The notes: generated by a model not told the origin, from the letters alone. A stretch of DNA of 8,162 bases from DATATV01 sp035551355 (GCA_035551355.1 DASZNF010000010.1:1-8162), one strand, 5' to 3'. Shown: positions 1-6,782, counted from the stretch's first letter. Made by a program: numbers and translations.

Positions 1-5
1 GGAGG
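1..5 (+). promoter_or_regulatory. Ribosome binding site of the first gene
   Basis: GGAGG lies eight bases before the ATG at 14. This near-perfect Shine-Dalgarno supports the ATG as the true start. The reading frame is open to the window edge, so a start further left cannot be fully excluded. Confidence 0.65.
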
Positions 6-13
6 TTGACGAC

Positions 14-394
14 ATGCTGGCCGACATCGGTGGCTTCGCTGGGGTGACCGAGGCCGTCGCGGAACTCAAGACCGCTGCCACCACCGGTGGTGGCTTCACC
101 ATCTCCGACGACGGCGCCAACACACTGACTAGCGCGCTCAATGCGGTGCTCGATCAGGTCAATATCGCGCTGGCCAAAGGTGTGGAGCTGGGACACCAGC
201 CGGCGCTTGGAACCACCCCGGCCGCGAACACCTTGAAGCCCTTCCTCGCCACCATCTGGTCCGATGGCGCACAAGGTGGTCAGAAGGCCCTGGCCCAGCT
301 CAAGCAGGATCTGAGCGACGCGATCGATACGATCAAGAAATCCTCCGCCAGCTACCAGCGCAATGAGCAGCACGTTCAGGGAACCCTGGCCTGA
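14..394 (+). CDS. Small helical T7SS-type protein (WXG100/Esp-like)
   Basis: The product is a 126-residue, Ala/Gly-rich, mostly helical protein without a signal peptide or membrane segment. A first helical stretch (about 32–60) and a second (about 72–120) are separated by a Gly/Pro-containing turn (60–70), as in the helical hairpins of WXG100 and Esp-type T7SS substrates. There is no strict WxG; the nearest element is W82-S-D-G. Near the C-terminus, Y114-Q-R-N-E118 matches the YxxxD/E signal for ESX/T7SS export. Its neighbours, a DUF3558 lipoprotein 39 bp downstream and then a PPE-like protein, fit this reading. The start is set by GGAGG eight bases upstream. It is probably exported or a partner of the PPE-like protein; this is inference. 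I do not recognise a named gene. Confidence 0.72.
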   Translation: MLADIGGFAGVTEAVAELKTAATTGGGFTISDDGANTLTSALNAVLDQVNIALAKGVELGHQPALGTTPAANTLKPFLATIWSDGAQGGQKALAQLKQDLSDAIDTIKKSSASYQRNEQHVQGTLA

Positions 395-433
395 TCCGAC
401 CGATCCACGTGAACCGGAGAGCAAGGACTATTT

Positions 434-997
434 GTGAAGCGTCTCGTGGTCCTGGCCAGCCTCGCCCTTGCGTTCGTGAGCGTCGCCGCGTGCAGCAGTT
501 CCACGGGCGGAAGCGGTATCCCGACCTTCACCACGACCGCGGGCAACGGTGCGTCCGGTGGCAGTTCTTCCGCCGCGGGCAGTGCGACGACGTCTGGTTC
601 TGGTGGATCATCGGGCTCCGGCGGTAGTTCGCTCGCCAGCACCGATCCGTGTTCGCTGTTGTCGTCGAGCGACGCGGCCACCGCTGGTTTGTCGGCTCCG
701 GGAACGAAGGACCAGGTGGGTGCCGAGCCCTCGTGTGATTACGTCGGTTCCAACGGCACGTTGATCGTCGGGATCCTCACCAGCGGTGGTATCTCGGTGT
801 TCGGCAAGGGGACTCCGGTGTCGGTCGGGTCGCACCAGGGCATGCAGGACGACCAGGGAGACACGGGTTGCGAGGTGGCGATCGGAGTCACCGACTCCTC
901 ACGGGTCGATATCACGGCGACCGAGAACACCGGTTCGGCATGTCCGGAGGCGCTGCAGGTGGCGAAGCTGATCGAGCCGCATCTGCCGTCATCCTGA
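434..997 (+). CDS. DUF3558-family lipoprotein
   Basis: The product is a 187-residue predicted lipoprotein. A K2-R3 n-region and hydrophobic core (4–16) lead to the lipobox V17-A18-A19-C20, so C20 should be lipidated and the protein anchored to the outer face of the membrane. A low-complexity Ser/Gly/Thr linker (21–70) follows. The folded domain starts at D71-P-C73 and runs to the end. Its four cysteines (73, 101, 146, 170), the DPC-x-L-L opening and the late CPEAL segment match the actinobacterial DUF3558 family, whose molecular role is unknown. Two disulfides are likely. The GTG start at 434 has AAGGA at 423–427, six bases upstream. It lies 39 bp after the small T7SS-type gene and is probably co-transcribed with it. 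Codon use is less G/C-extreme than in dapA and rnj. Confidence 0.85.
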   Translation: MKRLVVLASLALAFVSVAACSSSTGGSGIPTFTTTAGNGASGGSSSAAGSATTSGSGGSSGSGGSSLASTDPCSLLSSSDAATAGLSAPGTKDQVGAEPSCDYVGSNGTLIVGILTSGGISVFGKGTPVSVGSHQGMQDDQGDTGCEVAIGVTDSSRVDITATENTGSACPEALQVAKLIEPHLPSS

Positions 998-1007
998 TCT
1001 TTCATTG

Positions 1008-1067
1008 TTGATCTTTTGGGGAACCGAGAAGAATACGATGGAACCGGCCACCGGGTGGCGTGCGTCT
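1008..1067 (+). promoter_or_regulatory. Candidate promoter region of the PPE-like gene
   Basis: The 159-bp gap between the DUF3558 gene and the PPE-like gene begins with an AT-rich patch (about 995–1039) that stands out from its GC-rich surroundings. One reading is TTGATC (1008–1013) with TACGAT (1034–1039), which fits a TANNNT -10, but the 20-bp spacer is long. A second is GGAAC (1040–1044) with CGTC (1063–1066) after 18 bp, which resembles ECF sigma promoters such as M. tuberculosis SigM. A 13-bp palindrome, GCCACCGGGTGGC (1047–1059), sits inside that second spacer and could be an operator. Which is used, if either, cannot be told from sequence alone. Confidence 0.35.
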
Positions 1068-1156
1068 TGTTACGGTGAGACCGCGCGCCGCGTGTTCCGG
1101 CGCTGGTGACCGGCCGGAGTCGCGGAGAGTGGTTGGGAAGGATTCAGGGGAGCGTC

Positions 1157-2749
1157 ATGGGAAACGATCCGAACTCGGGTAACTACGCCAACGCGTCTCC
1201 GCAGATCCACCAAGACTGGGACCCGAACCACCAGCAGACCGTGGATGCCCGCCAGCATTATCATCTGCAGGACTACCGGACCAATGTGCAGAATCAGCAG
1301 CAATTGGTTCAGCAGCACGTCAACCAGTCCGAGCGGCAGAACTCCGGGCTCGGGCCCTTCGCGCCGATCCTTGCTCTGCCGGTCGGTATGGCCCAGGGCT
1401 CCGCTGACTACAACGCCCAGGTCAAGGCGTTGCGACAGGGCATCGACATGCGGAATCCCCCGTCGCACAGCGCGCCGAATTATCTCAATATCTCCCACGA
1501 GCAGCTTTATGACAGCGTCGTCAAGAACGATGTCAACCCCGGAGCTGTCGGCGAAGCCGGAAACACCTGGATCTCGCTGGGCAACAACCTGAACGGCACG
1601 CTGGACAATGTCGCCCAGGCGCTCGCTTCCAGCCAGGTGACCTGGACCGGGAAGGCCGCTGAAACCGCCCGGGGCGCCGTCGCCAAACTGGGCAACAAGG
1701 CCGGGCAGGCGGGTCAGGCGGCGCAGCTCGCGGGGACCATGACCACGCAGCAGTCCGATGCCTTGAGCCTCGCCAAGAGCTCGATCCCGGAACCGCCCAA
1801 GAACCCGTACAACCCGCAGCAGGCGACTCAGCAGCTGCAGGCGACCACCGATCCCACCCAGCACGCCACCCTGGCCGGCCAGCTGCAGCAGCAGCAGACC
1901 CAGCAGAACGCCGCGCACCAGCAGGCCGCGACCGTCGTGCAGACCTACGACCAGTCGCTGGCCCAGACCTCGCGGAGCCAGCCCGCGTTCCTGCCCGCCG
2001 CACAGAAGAAGTCCTCAAGCACCAACTCCCCGACCAACACCGGTACCAGCACCCCCGGCGGCATCAACCCCGGCTCCAATCCCGGGGTGAACATCCCCGG
2101 CGGCAGTGGCTCGGGTAGCGGGTCGCGCGGTGCCGGGTCCGGGTCGTCCGGAACCGGCGGCAATGGGTCGGTGCCCGGCGGTGGGTCGACCGGTCCGTCC
2201 GGCACCAACCCGGGCGGCGGGTCCACCACCACCCAGGGGTACCCCGGCTCCGGCATCCCGGGCGCTGGAAGCACCGGTCCCGGCGGCACCAGCACCGGGT
2301 TCCCCTACGGCGGCGGCACCGGCTCCAACAACGGCGGGAACAACGACAACGGGCTCGGTGGGTTCGGGCCGATGGGGCTGCCCGGTGGCGGTGGCCTCGG
2401 CGGCGGTGACAGCTACGGCGGTGGCAGCGGCGGCTATGGCTCCGGTGGGTCCGGTGGGCGCTACGGGTCGGGCGGTTACGGCTCGGGCGGTTCTGGTGGC
2501 GCGGCCGGGGAAGAAGGCGCCGGCAACCGGGCCGGGGTCGGCGCGGCGGCGGCCGACGAGGCGGCCATGCGCGGCGGGGCCGCCGCGGCCAAGGGCGGCG
2601 CTAGCGGAGCGGCCGGTGCGCCGGGAGCGGGCCGGGGCGGACGCAAGCAGGACGACGCCGAGCACAAGCGCGCCTCCTACCTGGTCGAGGGCGACCCGGA
2701 CTCGATCTTCGGCACGGACGAGAAGACCGCCCCACCGGTCATCGGCTGA
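1157..2749 (+). CDS. PPE-like T7SS protein with Gly-rich C-terminal region
   Basis: The product has 530 residues. Residues 1–60 are polar and Gln-rich. A helical core (about 110–270) contains W138, W163-T-G165 and long Ala/Gln-rich helices, and ends in a Y264-D-Q-S segment followed by S274-Q-P-A-F. This resembles the PPE/WXG100-like helical domain common in Nocardia and Pseudonocardiales. Residues about 285–450 are Gly/Ser/Pro-rich and probably disordered, with Tyr-Gly-Ser-Gly-Gly type repeats around 420–447. An Ala/Gly segment follows. The charged tail (498–530) ends in D-P-D-S-I-F-G-T-D and A-P-P-V-I-G, an ending I recall from other actinobacterial PPE-like proteins. I chose ATG 1157, which has GGGGAG four bases upstream; an in-frame GTG at 1106 has no good ribosome site. 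There is no signal peptide. It is likely exported by, or part of, a T7SS, but its partner and function are unknown. Confidence 0.75.
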   Translation: MGNDPNSGNYANASPQIHQDWDPNHQQTVDARQHYHLQDYRTNVQNQQQLVQQHVNQSERQNSGLGPFAPILALPVGMAQGSADYNAQVKALRQGIDMRNPPSHSAPNYLNISHEQLYDSVVKNDVNPGAVGEAGNTWISLGNNLNGTLDNVAQALASSQVTWTGKAAETARGAVAKLGNKAGQAGQAAQLAGTMTTQQSDALSLAKSSIPEPPKNPYNPQQATQQLQATTDPTQHATLAGQLQQQQTQQNAAHQQAATVVQTYDQSLAQTSRSQPAFLPAAQKKSSSTNSPTNTGTSTPGGINPGSNPGVNIPGGSGSGSGSRGAGSGSSGTGGNGSVPGGGSTGPSGTNPGGGSTTTQGYPGSGIPGAGSTGPGGTSTGFPYGGGTGSNNGGNNDNGLGGFGPMGLPGGGGLGGGDSYGGGSGGYGSGGSGGRYGSGGYGSGGSGGAAGEEGAGNRAGVGAAAADEAAMRGGAAAAKGGASGAAGAPGAGRGGRKQDDAEHKRASYLVEGDPDSIFGTDEKTAPPVIG

Positions 2750-2771
2750 CGCGGTCCCGCCAGGGGCCGCG
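2750..2771 (+). terminator. Hairpin terminator after the PPE-like gene
   Basis: The hairpin starts at the base after the TGA stop. Arms 2750–2758 (CGCGGTCCC) and 2763–2771 (GGGGCCGCG) pair over nine bases, with one T·G pair, around a GCCA loop. There is no T tract, as is common for hairpin terminators in high-GC actinobacteria. It probably separates the secretion cassette from dapA. Confidence 0.6.
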
Positions 2772-2802
2772 AACACACCGGGCCACGCGCTGAGCCGAAT
2801 CG

Positions 2803-2837
2803 CGGCCGGGCGGGGTTCCGGCCTTCCCGGCCGAACC
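2803..2837 (+). other. Overlapping alternative hairpins upstream of dapA
   Basis: Two mutually exclusive stems can form. CGGCCGGG (2803–2810) pairs with CCCGGCCG (2826–2833) around a 15-base loop. Alternatively, GGTTC (2814–2818) pairs with GAACC (2833–2837) and continues with GGCC/GGCC past a one-base bulge. This may be a second termination structure or simply GC-rich noise. The rest of the gap (2838–2952) holds one further six-base stem, GCCGGA (2901–2906) with TCCGGC (2912–2917), and no gene. Confidence 0.3.
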
Positions 2838-2952
2838 ACGCCAGCAGCACCGGGACTCCGCCAAGGACAGAACAAACAACTGTGCCGGAACGGGCCCGGC
2901 GCCGGACGATATCCGGCCCGCATACCAGCGGGTCAGGCAAACCGTCAGCCAG

Positions 2953-2958
2953 TATCGT
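2953..2958 (+). promoter_or_regulatory. Probable -10 element of a leaderless dapA promoter
   Basis: TATCGT fits the actinobacterial TANNNT -10 pattern. It ends seven bases before the dapA ATG, so transcription would start at or next to the A of the start codon. There is no Shine-Dalgarno between 2940 and 2965 (the bases just upstream are CGGCACC), which supports a leaderless mRNA. No clear -35 is visible. Confidence 0.5.
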
Positions 2959-2965
2959 CGGCACC

Positions 2966-3988
2966 ATGACAGCCTGTCCTACCGCCGCCCCCGGCCGCCC
3001 GTTCGGTCGGGTGCTCACCGCCATGGCCACCCCGTTCGACGCGGAGGGCGCGCTCGATCTGGACAGCGCGGCCAAGCTGGCCCATCACCTCGTCGAGCTG
3101 GGCAACGACGGGCTGGTGGTCAACGGCACCACCGGCGAGTCGCCCACCACCTCGGACGAGGAGAAGGCCGACCTGGTCCGAGTGGTCGTGGAGACCGTCG
3201 GCGATCGCGCCACGGTGATCGCCTCCGCGGGCACCTATGACACCGCGCACAGCGTCCACCTGGCCAAGGGCATGGAGCGCGCGGGCGCGCACGGTCTGCT
3301 CGTCGTCACCCCGTACTACTCGCGGCCGCCGCAGGCCGGGCTGCTGGCCCACTTCACCGCCATCGCGGACGCCACCGGGCTGCCCAACATGCTCTACGAC
3401 ATCCCGCCGCGCTCCGTCGTCCCGATCGAGGTGGACACGCTGCGCCGCCTCGCCGAGCACCCGCTGATCCAGGCCGTGAAGGACGCCAAGGGCGATCTGC
3501 TGGCCGGCAGCGAGGTCCTGGCCAGCACCGACCTGGCCTACTACTCCGGCGACGACGCGCTGAACCTGGCCTGGCTGGCCGTGGGCGGCGTGGGGATGGT
3601 CAGTGTGATCGGCCACATCACCGCCGACCGCCAGCGCGCCATGCTCGACGCCTACGAGCGCGGCGACGTGATCGCCGCCCGGCGCATCCACATGGGACTG
3701 CTGCCCGTTCTGCGTGCGTTCAGCCGGGTCGGCGGCGTCGTGTTCAGCAAGACCGCGCTGCGCCTGCGCGGCCACGACATCGGCGATCCCCGCCTGCCGC
3801 TGCCCCCCGCCACCGAGGACCAGGTCGGCGCCATCGCGCACGACCTGGCCGAGGCGGGCGTGCGGCTGGCCGGCCAGCCCGACGAGATGGACGAGGACAT
3901 GCTGTCCCGCCGGGTCGACCGCGCCGACCTCGACGCCGCCTACATCGCGCCCACGACGCACACCAGCGCCGGTACGGTGCGCAGGTGA
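2966..3988 (+). CDS. dapA: 4-hydroxy-tetrahydrodipicolinate synthase
   Basis: DapA (EC 4.3.3.7) is a cytoplasmic TIM-barrel aldolase that condenses pyruvate with aspartate-4-semialdehyde. This is the first committed step towards diaminopimelate (peptidoglycan) and lysine. The 340-residue product shows the G54-T-T-G-E-S motif, P116-Y-Y-S-R-P with Y118, Y144 in Y-D-I-P-P-R149 and V171-K172-D-A-K. K172 is the expected Schiff-base lysine; T55/T56, Y118, Y144 and R149 match the catalytic and substrate-binding set. The fold should end near residue 302. About 38 further residues, first acidic (P-D-E-M-D-E-D) and then Arg/Thr-rich, are absent from the roughly 300-residue M. tuberculosis enzyme as I recall it. 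I chose ATG 2966 because it fits the family N-terminus and the nearby -10 motif; an in-frame GTG at 2882 would add 28 unlikely residues. The stop overlaps the rnj start. Confidence 0.96.
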   Translation: MTACPTAAPGRPFGRVLTAMATPFDAEGALDLDSAAKLAHHLVELGNDGLVVNGTTGESPTTSDEEKADLVRVVVETVGDRATVIASAGTYDTAHSVHLAKGMERAGAHGLLVVTPYYSRPPQAGLLAHFTAIADATGLPNMLYDIPPRSVVPIEVDTLRRLAEHPLIQAVKDAKGDLLAGSEVLASTDLAYYSGDDALNLAWLAVGGVGMVSVIGHITADRQRAMLDAYERGDVIAARRIHMGLLPVLRAFSRVGGVVFSKTALRLRGHDIGDPRLPLPPATEDQVGAIAHDLAEAGVRLAGQPDEMDEDMLSRRVDRADLDAAYIAPTTHTSAGTVRR

Positions 3989-5700
3989 CGTATTCGCAGG
4001 ACCAGCACAGGCCCCCGGCCGGACCCGGCCCCAACAACCCGCCCCCCGCCCCGACCGAGGGCGGCCTGCGCGTGGTCGCGCTGGGCGGGATCGGCGAGGT
4101 CGGCCGCAACATGACGGTGTTCGAGTACGACCACCGGCTGCTCATCGTGGACTGCGGGGTGCTGTTCCCCGAGGACCAGCAGCCCGGGGTCGACCTGATC
4201 CTGCCCGACTTCCGGGCCATCGAGAACCGCCTGGAGGACATCGACGCGCTGGTCCTCACCCACGGCCACGAAGACCACATCGGCGCCGTGCCGTTCCTGC
4301 TGCGCATGCGCCCCGACCTGCCGGTGGTCGGCTCCCGGTTCACCCTCGCGCTGGTCGCGGCCAAGTGCAAGGAGCACCGGCTCACCCCGAAGCTGACCGA
4401 GGTCAAGGAGGGCGGCCGGCATTCCTTCGGCGCCTTCGACCTGGAGTACTTCGCGGTCAACCACTCCATTCCGGACGCCCTGGCGGTGGCCATCCGCACC
4501 CCGGCCGGCCTGGTCCTGCACACCGGCGACATCAAGCTGGACCAGTTGCCGCTGGACGGCAGGCTGACCGACCTGGCCGGGTTCTCCCGGCTGGGCGACG
4601 AGGGCGTCGACCTGTTCTGCGTGGACTCCACCAACGCCGAGGTGCCCGGGTTCACCATCCCGGAGCGCGATATCGGGCCGGTGCTGGACACGGTGATCGG
4701 CCGGGCCACCCAGCGGGTCATCGTGGCCTGCTTCGCCAGCCACGTGCACCGCGTGCAGCAGGTGCTGGACGTGGCCAACCAGCACGGCCGCAAGGTCGCC
4801 CTGGTCGGCCGGTCCATGGTCCGCAACATGGGCATCGCCGCCGATCTGGGCCTGCTGGAGGTGCCGCCGGGGCTGCTGGTCGACATCGACGAGGCTCTGG
4901 CCCTGCCCGACAACGGCGCGATCTTCGTGTCCACCGGGTCGCAGGGCGAGCCGCTCTCGGCGCTGTCCCGGATGGCCCGCGGCGAGCACCGGCAGATCGA
5001 AATCCGCCCCGGCGACACCGTGGTGCTGGCGTCCTCGCTCATCCCGGGCAACGAGACCTCGGTGTTCGGCGTGGTCAACGGGCTGACCCGGCTGGGCGCG
5101 CTGGTGGTGCACCAGGGCACCGCGCGGGTGCACGTGTCCGGCCACGCGCCCGCGGGCGAACTTCTCTTCCTCTACAACGCGGTGCGGCCGACCAACGTGA
5201 TGCCGGTGCACGGCGAGTGGCGGCACCTGCGGGCCAACGGCGAACTGGCGGTGCGCACCGGCGTGCCCGCCGACCGGGTGGTCATCGCCGAGGACGGCGT
5301 GGTGGTCGATCTGGTGGACGGGGTCGCGCGGATCACCGGCCGGGTCGAGGTGGGCCACGTCTACGTGGACGGGCTGTCCGTCGGCGACGTCGGCGACTCG
5401 ACCCTGTCCGACCGGCTGATCCTGGGCGAGGGCGGGTTCATCGCGATCACCCTGGTGGTGGACTCCACCACCGGCCGCTCGGTGTCCCCGGTGACCGTGT
5501 CCGGGCGCGGGTTCTCCGACGACCCGAAGGCGCTGGAGGCGGTGGTTCCGCTGATCGAGATGGAGCTGTCCCGCACCGAGGTGGAGGGCATCACCGACAC
5601 CCACCGGATTGCTCAGGCGGTGCGCCGGGTGGTGGGTCGCTGGGTGGCCGACACCTACCGGCGGCGGCCGATGATCGTGCCGACGGTCATCCCGGTGTGA
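3985..5700 (+). CDS. rnj: Ribonuclease J
   Basis: RNase J is a metallo-beta-lactamase/beta-CASP nuclease with 5'-to-3' exonuclease and endonuclease activity in mRNA decay and rRNA processing. The 571-residue product is close to the usual length (M. tuberculosis about 558). A Pro-rich N-terminal tail (1–25) precedes the core. Zinc motifs are T92-H-G-H-E-D-H98 (H93, H95, D97, H98), H160 in V-N-H-S and D182 in H-T-G-D. Beta-CASP motifs include D214-S-T, S316-T-G-S-Q-G-E and H383-V-S-G-H387; H409 in M-P-V-H-G follows. The C-terminal domain ends in the family-typical R-R-R-P-M-I-V-P-T-V-I. The GTG start lies in the GTGA overlap with the dapA stop and has no strong ribosome site of its own, suggesting coupled translation. 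A dapA–rnj order is also found in M. tuberculosis (Rv2753c–Rv2752c). The 3' end overlaps the convergent transporter gene by 14 bp. Confidence 0.96.
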   Translation: MTYSQDQHRPPAGPGPNNPPPAPTEGGLRVVALGGIGEVGRNMTVFEYDHRLLIVDCGVLFPEDQQPGVDLILPDFRAIENRLEDIDALVLTHGHEDHIGAVPFLLRMRPDLPVVGSRFTLALVAAKCKEHRLTPKLTEVKEGGRHSFGAFDLEYFAVNHSIPDALAVAIRTPAGLVLHTGDIKLDQLPLDGRLTDLAGFSRLGDEGVDLFCVDSTNAEVPGFTIPERDIGPVLDTVIGRATQRVIVACFASHVHRVQQVLDVANQHGRKVALVGRSMVRNMGIAADLGLLEVPPGLLVDIDEALALPDNGAIFVSTGSQGEPLSALSRMARGEHRQIEIRPGDTVVLASSLIPGNETSVFGVVNGLTRLGALVVHQGTARVHVSGHAPAGELLFLYNAVRPTNVMPVHGEWRHLRANGELAVRTGVPADRVVIAEDGVVVDLVDGVARITGRVEVGHVYVDGLSVGDVGDSTLSDRLILGEGGFIAITLVVDSTTGRSVSPVTVSGRGFSDDPKALEAVVPLIEMELSRTEVEGITDTHRIAQAVRRVVGRWVADTYRRRPMIVPTVIPV

Positions 5701-6688
5701 TCGCTTCCCGGACGTCCCGTGCGCGCGCTTTCCGTTGCGCCGCACGGGTTTTCCGGGCATTGGCCAACTGCACCACGGTGGCCCCGGTGAGGATCAGCAC
5801 GCCGCCGAGCAGTTGCGGCACGGACAGCGCCTGACCCAGCAGCAGCCAGGCCAGTCCGATGGAGATCACCGGCTCGGCCAGGGCCAGCACGCTCATCACG
5901 GCCGAGGGCAGGTGGCGCATCGCGGCCATGCCGGTGACGTAGGCGGCCACCGTGGACAGCAGCGCGATCACCAGCAGTACCGACCAGGTGCTGGGGTGCC
6001 ACGGCCCGAGAGCGGCGCCCGCGGTCAGCTGCCGGACCGGGATCGTCCACATCGGAGCGAGCAGGCACATCGCCACCGCGCCGACCACCAGCCCCCAGGT
6101 GGCCATGGCGATCGGGTGTTCGGTGGCCGCGCCGCGCTCGCCGAGCAGGAAGTACGCGGCCGAGCAGGCCGAGGTGGCCAGCCCGGCGGCCAGGCCGATG
6201 CCGTTGAGCGCGCCGCCCTGCCACAGCTCGCCGACCAGCACCAGGCCGAGCACGGCCAGCCCGACGCCCAGCCACACCGCCCGGGGCAGCACGGTGCGGC
6301 GCACCAGCCGGACCCAGGCCGCGACCAGCACGGCGGAGAGGTACTCCAGCAGCAGCGCCACGCCGACCGGCAGCCGGGACACCGCGATGAAGTACAGCAC
6401 CTGCACCCCGGCCACGCCGAGCAGGCCGTAGGCGATGACCAGGCCGAAGGCGGGCCGGCTGATCCGCAGCAGTTTCGGCTTGGCCACCGCGACCACGACC
6501 AGCAGGGCCAGCGCGGCCACCCCGATGCGCGCACTGGCCACCTGCATCGGGTTGATGCCCACGTTCATCGCGGCCCGGCCCAGCGGGCCCGAGGTGGCGA
6601 AACAGGCCGAGGACAGCAGCACCAGGGCGGTGCCGCGGCCGACGGAGGCGAGTGGGGCGCGCGGGTCGGTGCGGATCTCGGTGGTCAC
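5687..6688 (-). CDS. DMT superfamily (EamA) transporter
   Basis: The product is a 333-residue inner-membrane protein with about ten hydrophobic helices, near residues 18–34, 47–69, 79–98, 102–125, 137–153, 163–183, 196–212, 236–254, 262–284 and 292–309. These form two EamA repeats of five helices. The first contains L-L-L-E-Y-L-S-A-V; the second contains the typical A-E-P-V-I-S-I followed by W-L-L-L-G. The tail (310–333) is Arg/Lys-rich and cytoplasmic. Such proteins usually export metabolites or amino acids; the substrate cannot be read here. I chose the GTG at 6688; a GTG at 6718 would add ten residues. CATACT (6701–6696) lies seven bases before the 6688 GTG, and no ribosome site is evident, so a leaderless mRNA is possible. 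The last codons overlap rnj, and the Arg/Lys-rich tail region carries the rnj terminator on the other strand. Confidence 0.9.
   Translation of the reverse strand: MTTEIRTDPRAPLASVGRGTALVLLSSACFATSGPLGRAAMNVGINPMQVASARIGVAALALLVVVAVAKPKLLRISRPAFGLVIAYGLLGVAGVQVLYFIAVSRLPVGVALLLEYLSAVLVAAWVRLVRRTVLPRAVWLGVGLAVLGLVLVGELWQGGALNGIGLAAGLATSACSAAYFLLGERGAATEHPIAMATWGLVVGAVAMCLLAPMWTIPVRQLTAGAALGPWHPSTWSVLLVIALLSTVAAYVTGMAAMRHLPSAVMSVLALAEPVISIGLAWLLLGQALSVPQLLGGVLILTGATVVQLANARKTRAAQRKARARDVREAITPG
5716..5752 (+). terminator. Intrinsic terminator of the dapA–rnj operon
   Basis: CCCGTGCG (5716–5723) pairs perfectly with CGCACGGG (5741–5748). The stem continues with GCGC (5725–5728) and GCGC (5737–5740) past a one-base bulge, around an eight-base loop, and is followed by TTTT (5749–5752). 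It begins 16 bases after the rnj stop. On the opposite strand no T run follows the stem, so it should act on rnj transcription only. It lies wholly inside the transporter coding sequence. Confidence 0.8.
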
Positions 6689-6752
6689 GGCGGCCAGTAT
6701 GCACCTGGCGTCGGACACTTAGACAGTTATTTTGACTCGCGCGGCCACTGCC

Positions 6753-6779
6753 CCGGGAGAGCTCCGGGAGAGCTCCGGG
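6753..6779. repeat. 11-bp tandem repeat
   Basis: CCGGGAGAGCT occurs at 6753–6763 and 6764–6774, followed by a partial CCGGG. Each unit boundary makes a GAGCTC palindrome (6759–6764 and 6770–6775), and the CCCGG/CCGGG ends can pair. It lies in the non-coding gap upstream of the transporter gene. No function is evident. Confidence 0.7.
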
Positions 6780-6782
6780 TGG

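Noticed and set aside
1106..1156. GTG at 1106 as start of the PPE-like gene
   Set aside because: There is no good ribosome site, while ATG 1157 has GGGGAG just upstream and gives a typical polar N-terminus.
2015..2923. 302-residue frame antisense to the PPE-like gene
   Set aside because: It is a complement of Gly-rich codons with no motif, and the sense strand has a coherent protein and tail.
2882..2965. GTG at 2882 as dapA start
   Set aside because: It would add 28 residues not seen in the family, and it lies upstream of the likely promoter element.
3940..5760. Open frame of 606 residues antisense to rnj
   Set aside because: It lies opposite a complete RNase J gene with all catalytic motifs. 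The translation is His/Arg/Gly-rich low complexity, typical of the complement of high-GC genes.
3714..5834. Open frame of 706 residues in another + frame over dapA and rnj
   Set aside because: Its composition is extreme in Arg/Pro/Gly with no domain; it is a frame shadow of two well-supported genes.
5655..6704. 349-residue frame overlapping the transporter on the same strand
   Set aside because: It is Arg/Gly/Pro-rich without membrane helices, while the alternative frame gives a clear ten-helix EamA protein.
6753..6779. 11-bp tandem repeat as a plasmid-type iteron or replication origin
   Set aside because: There are only two full copies, with no DnaA boxes or replication gene nearby.
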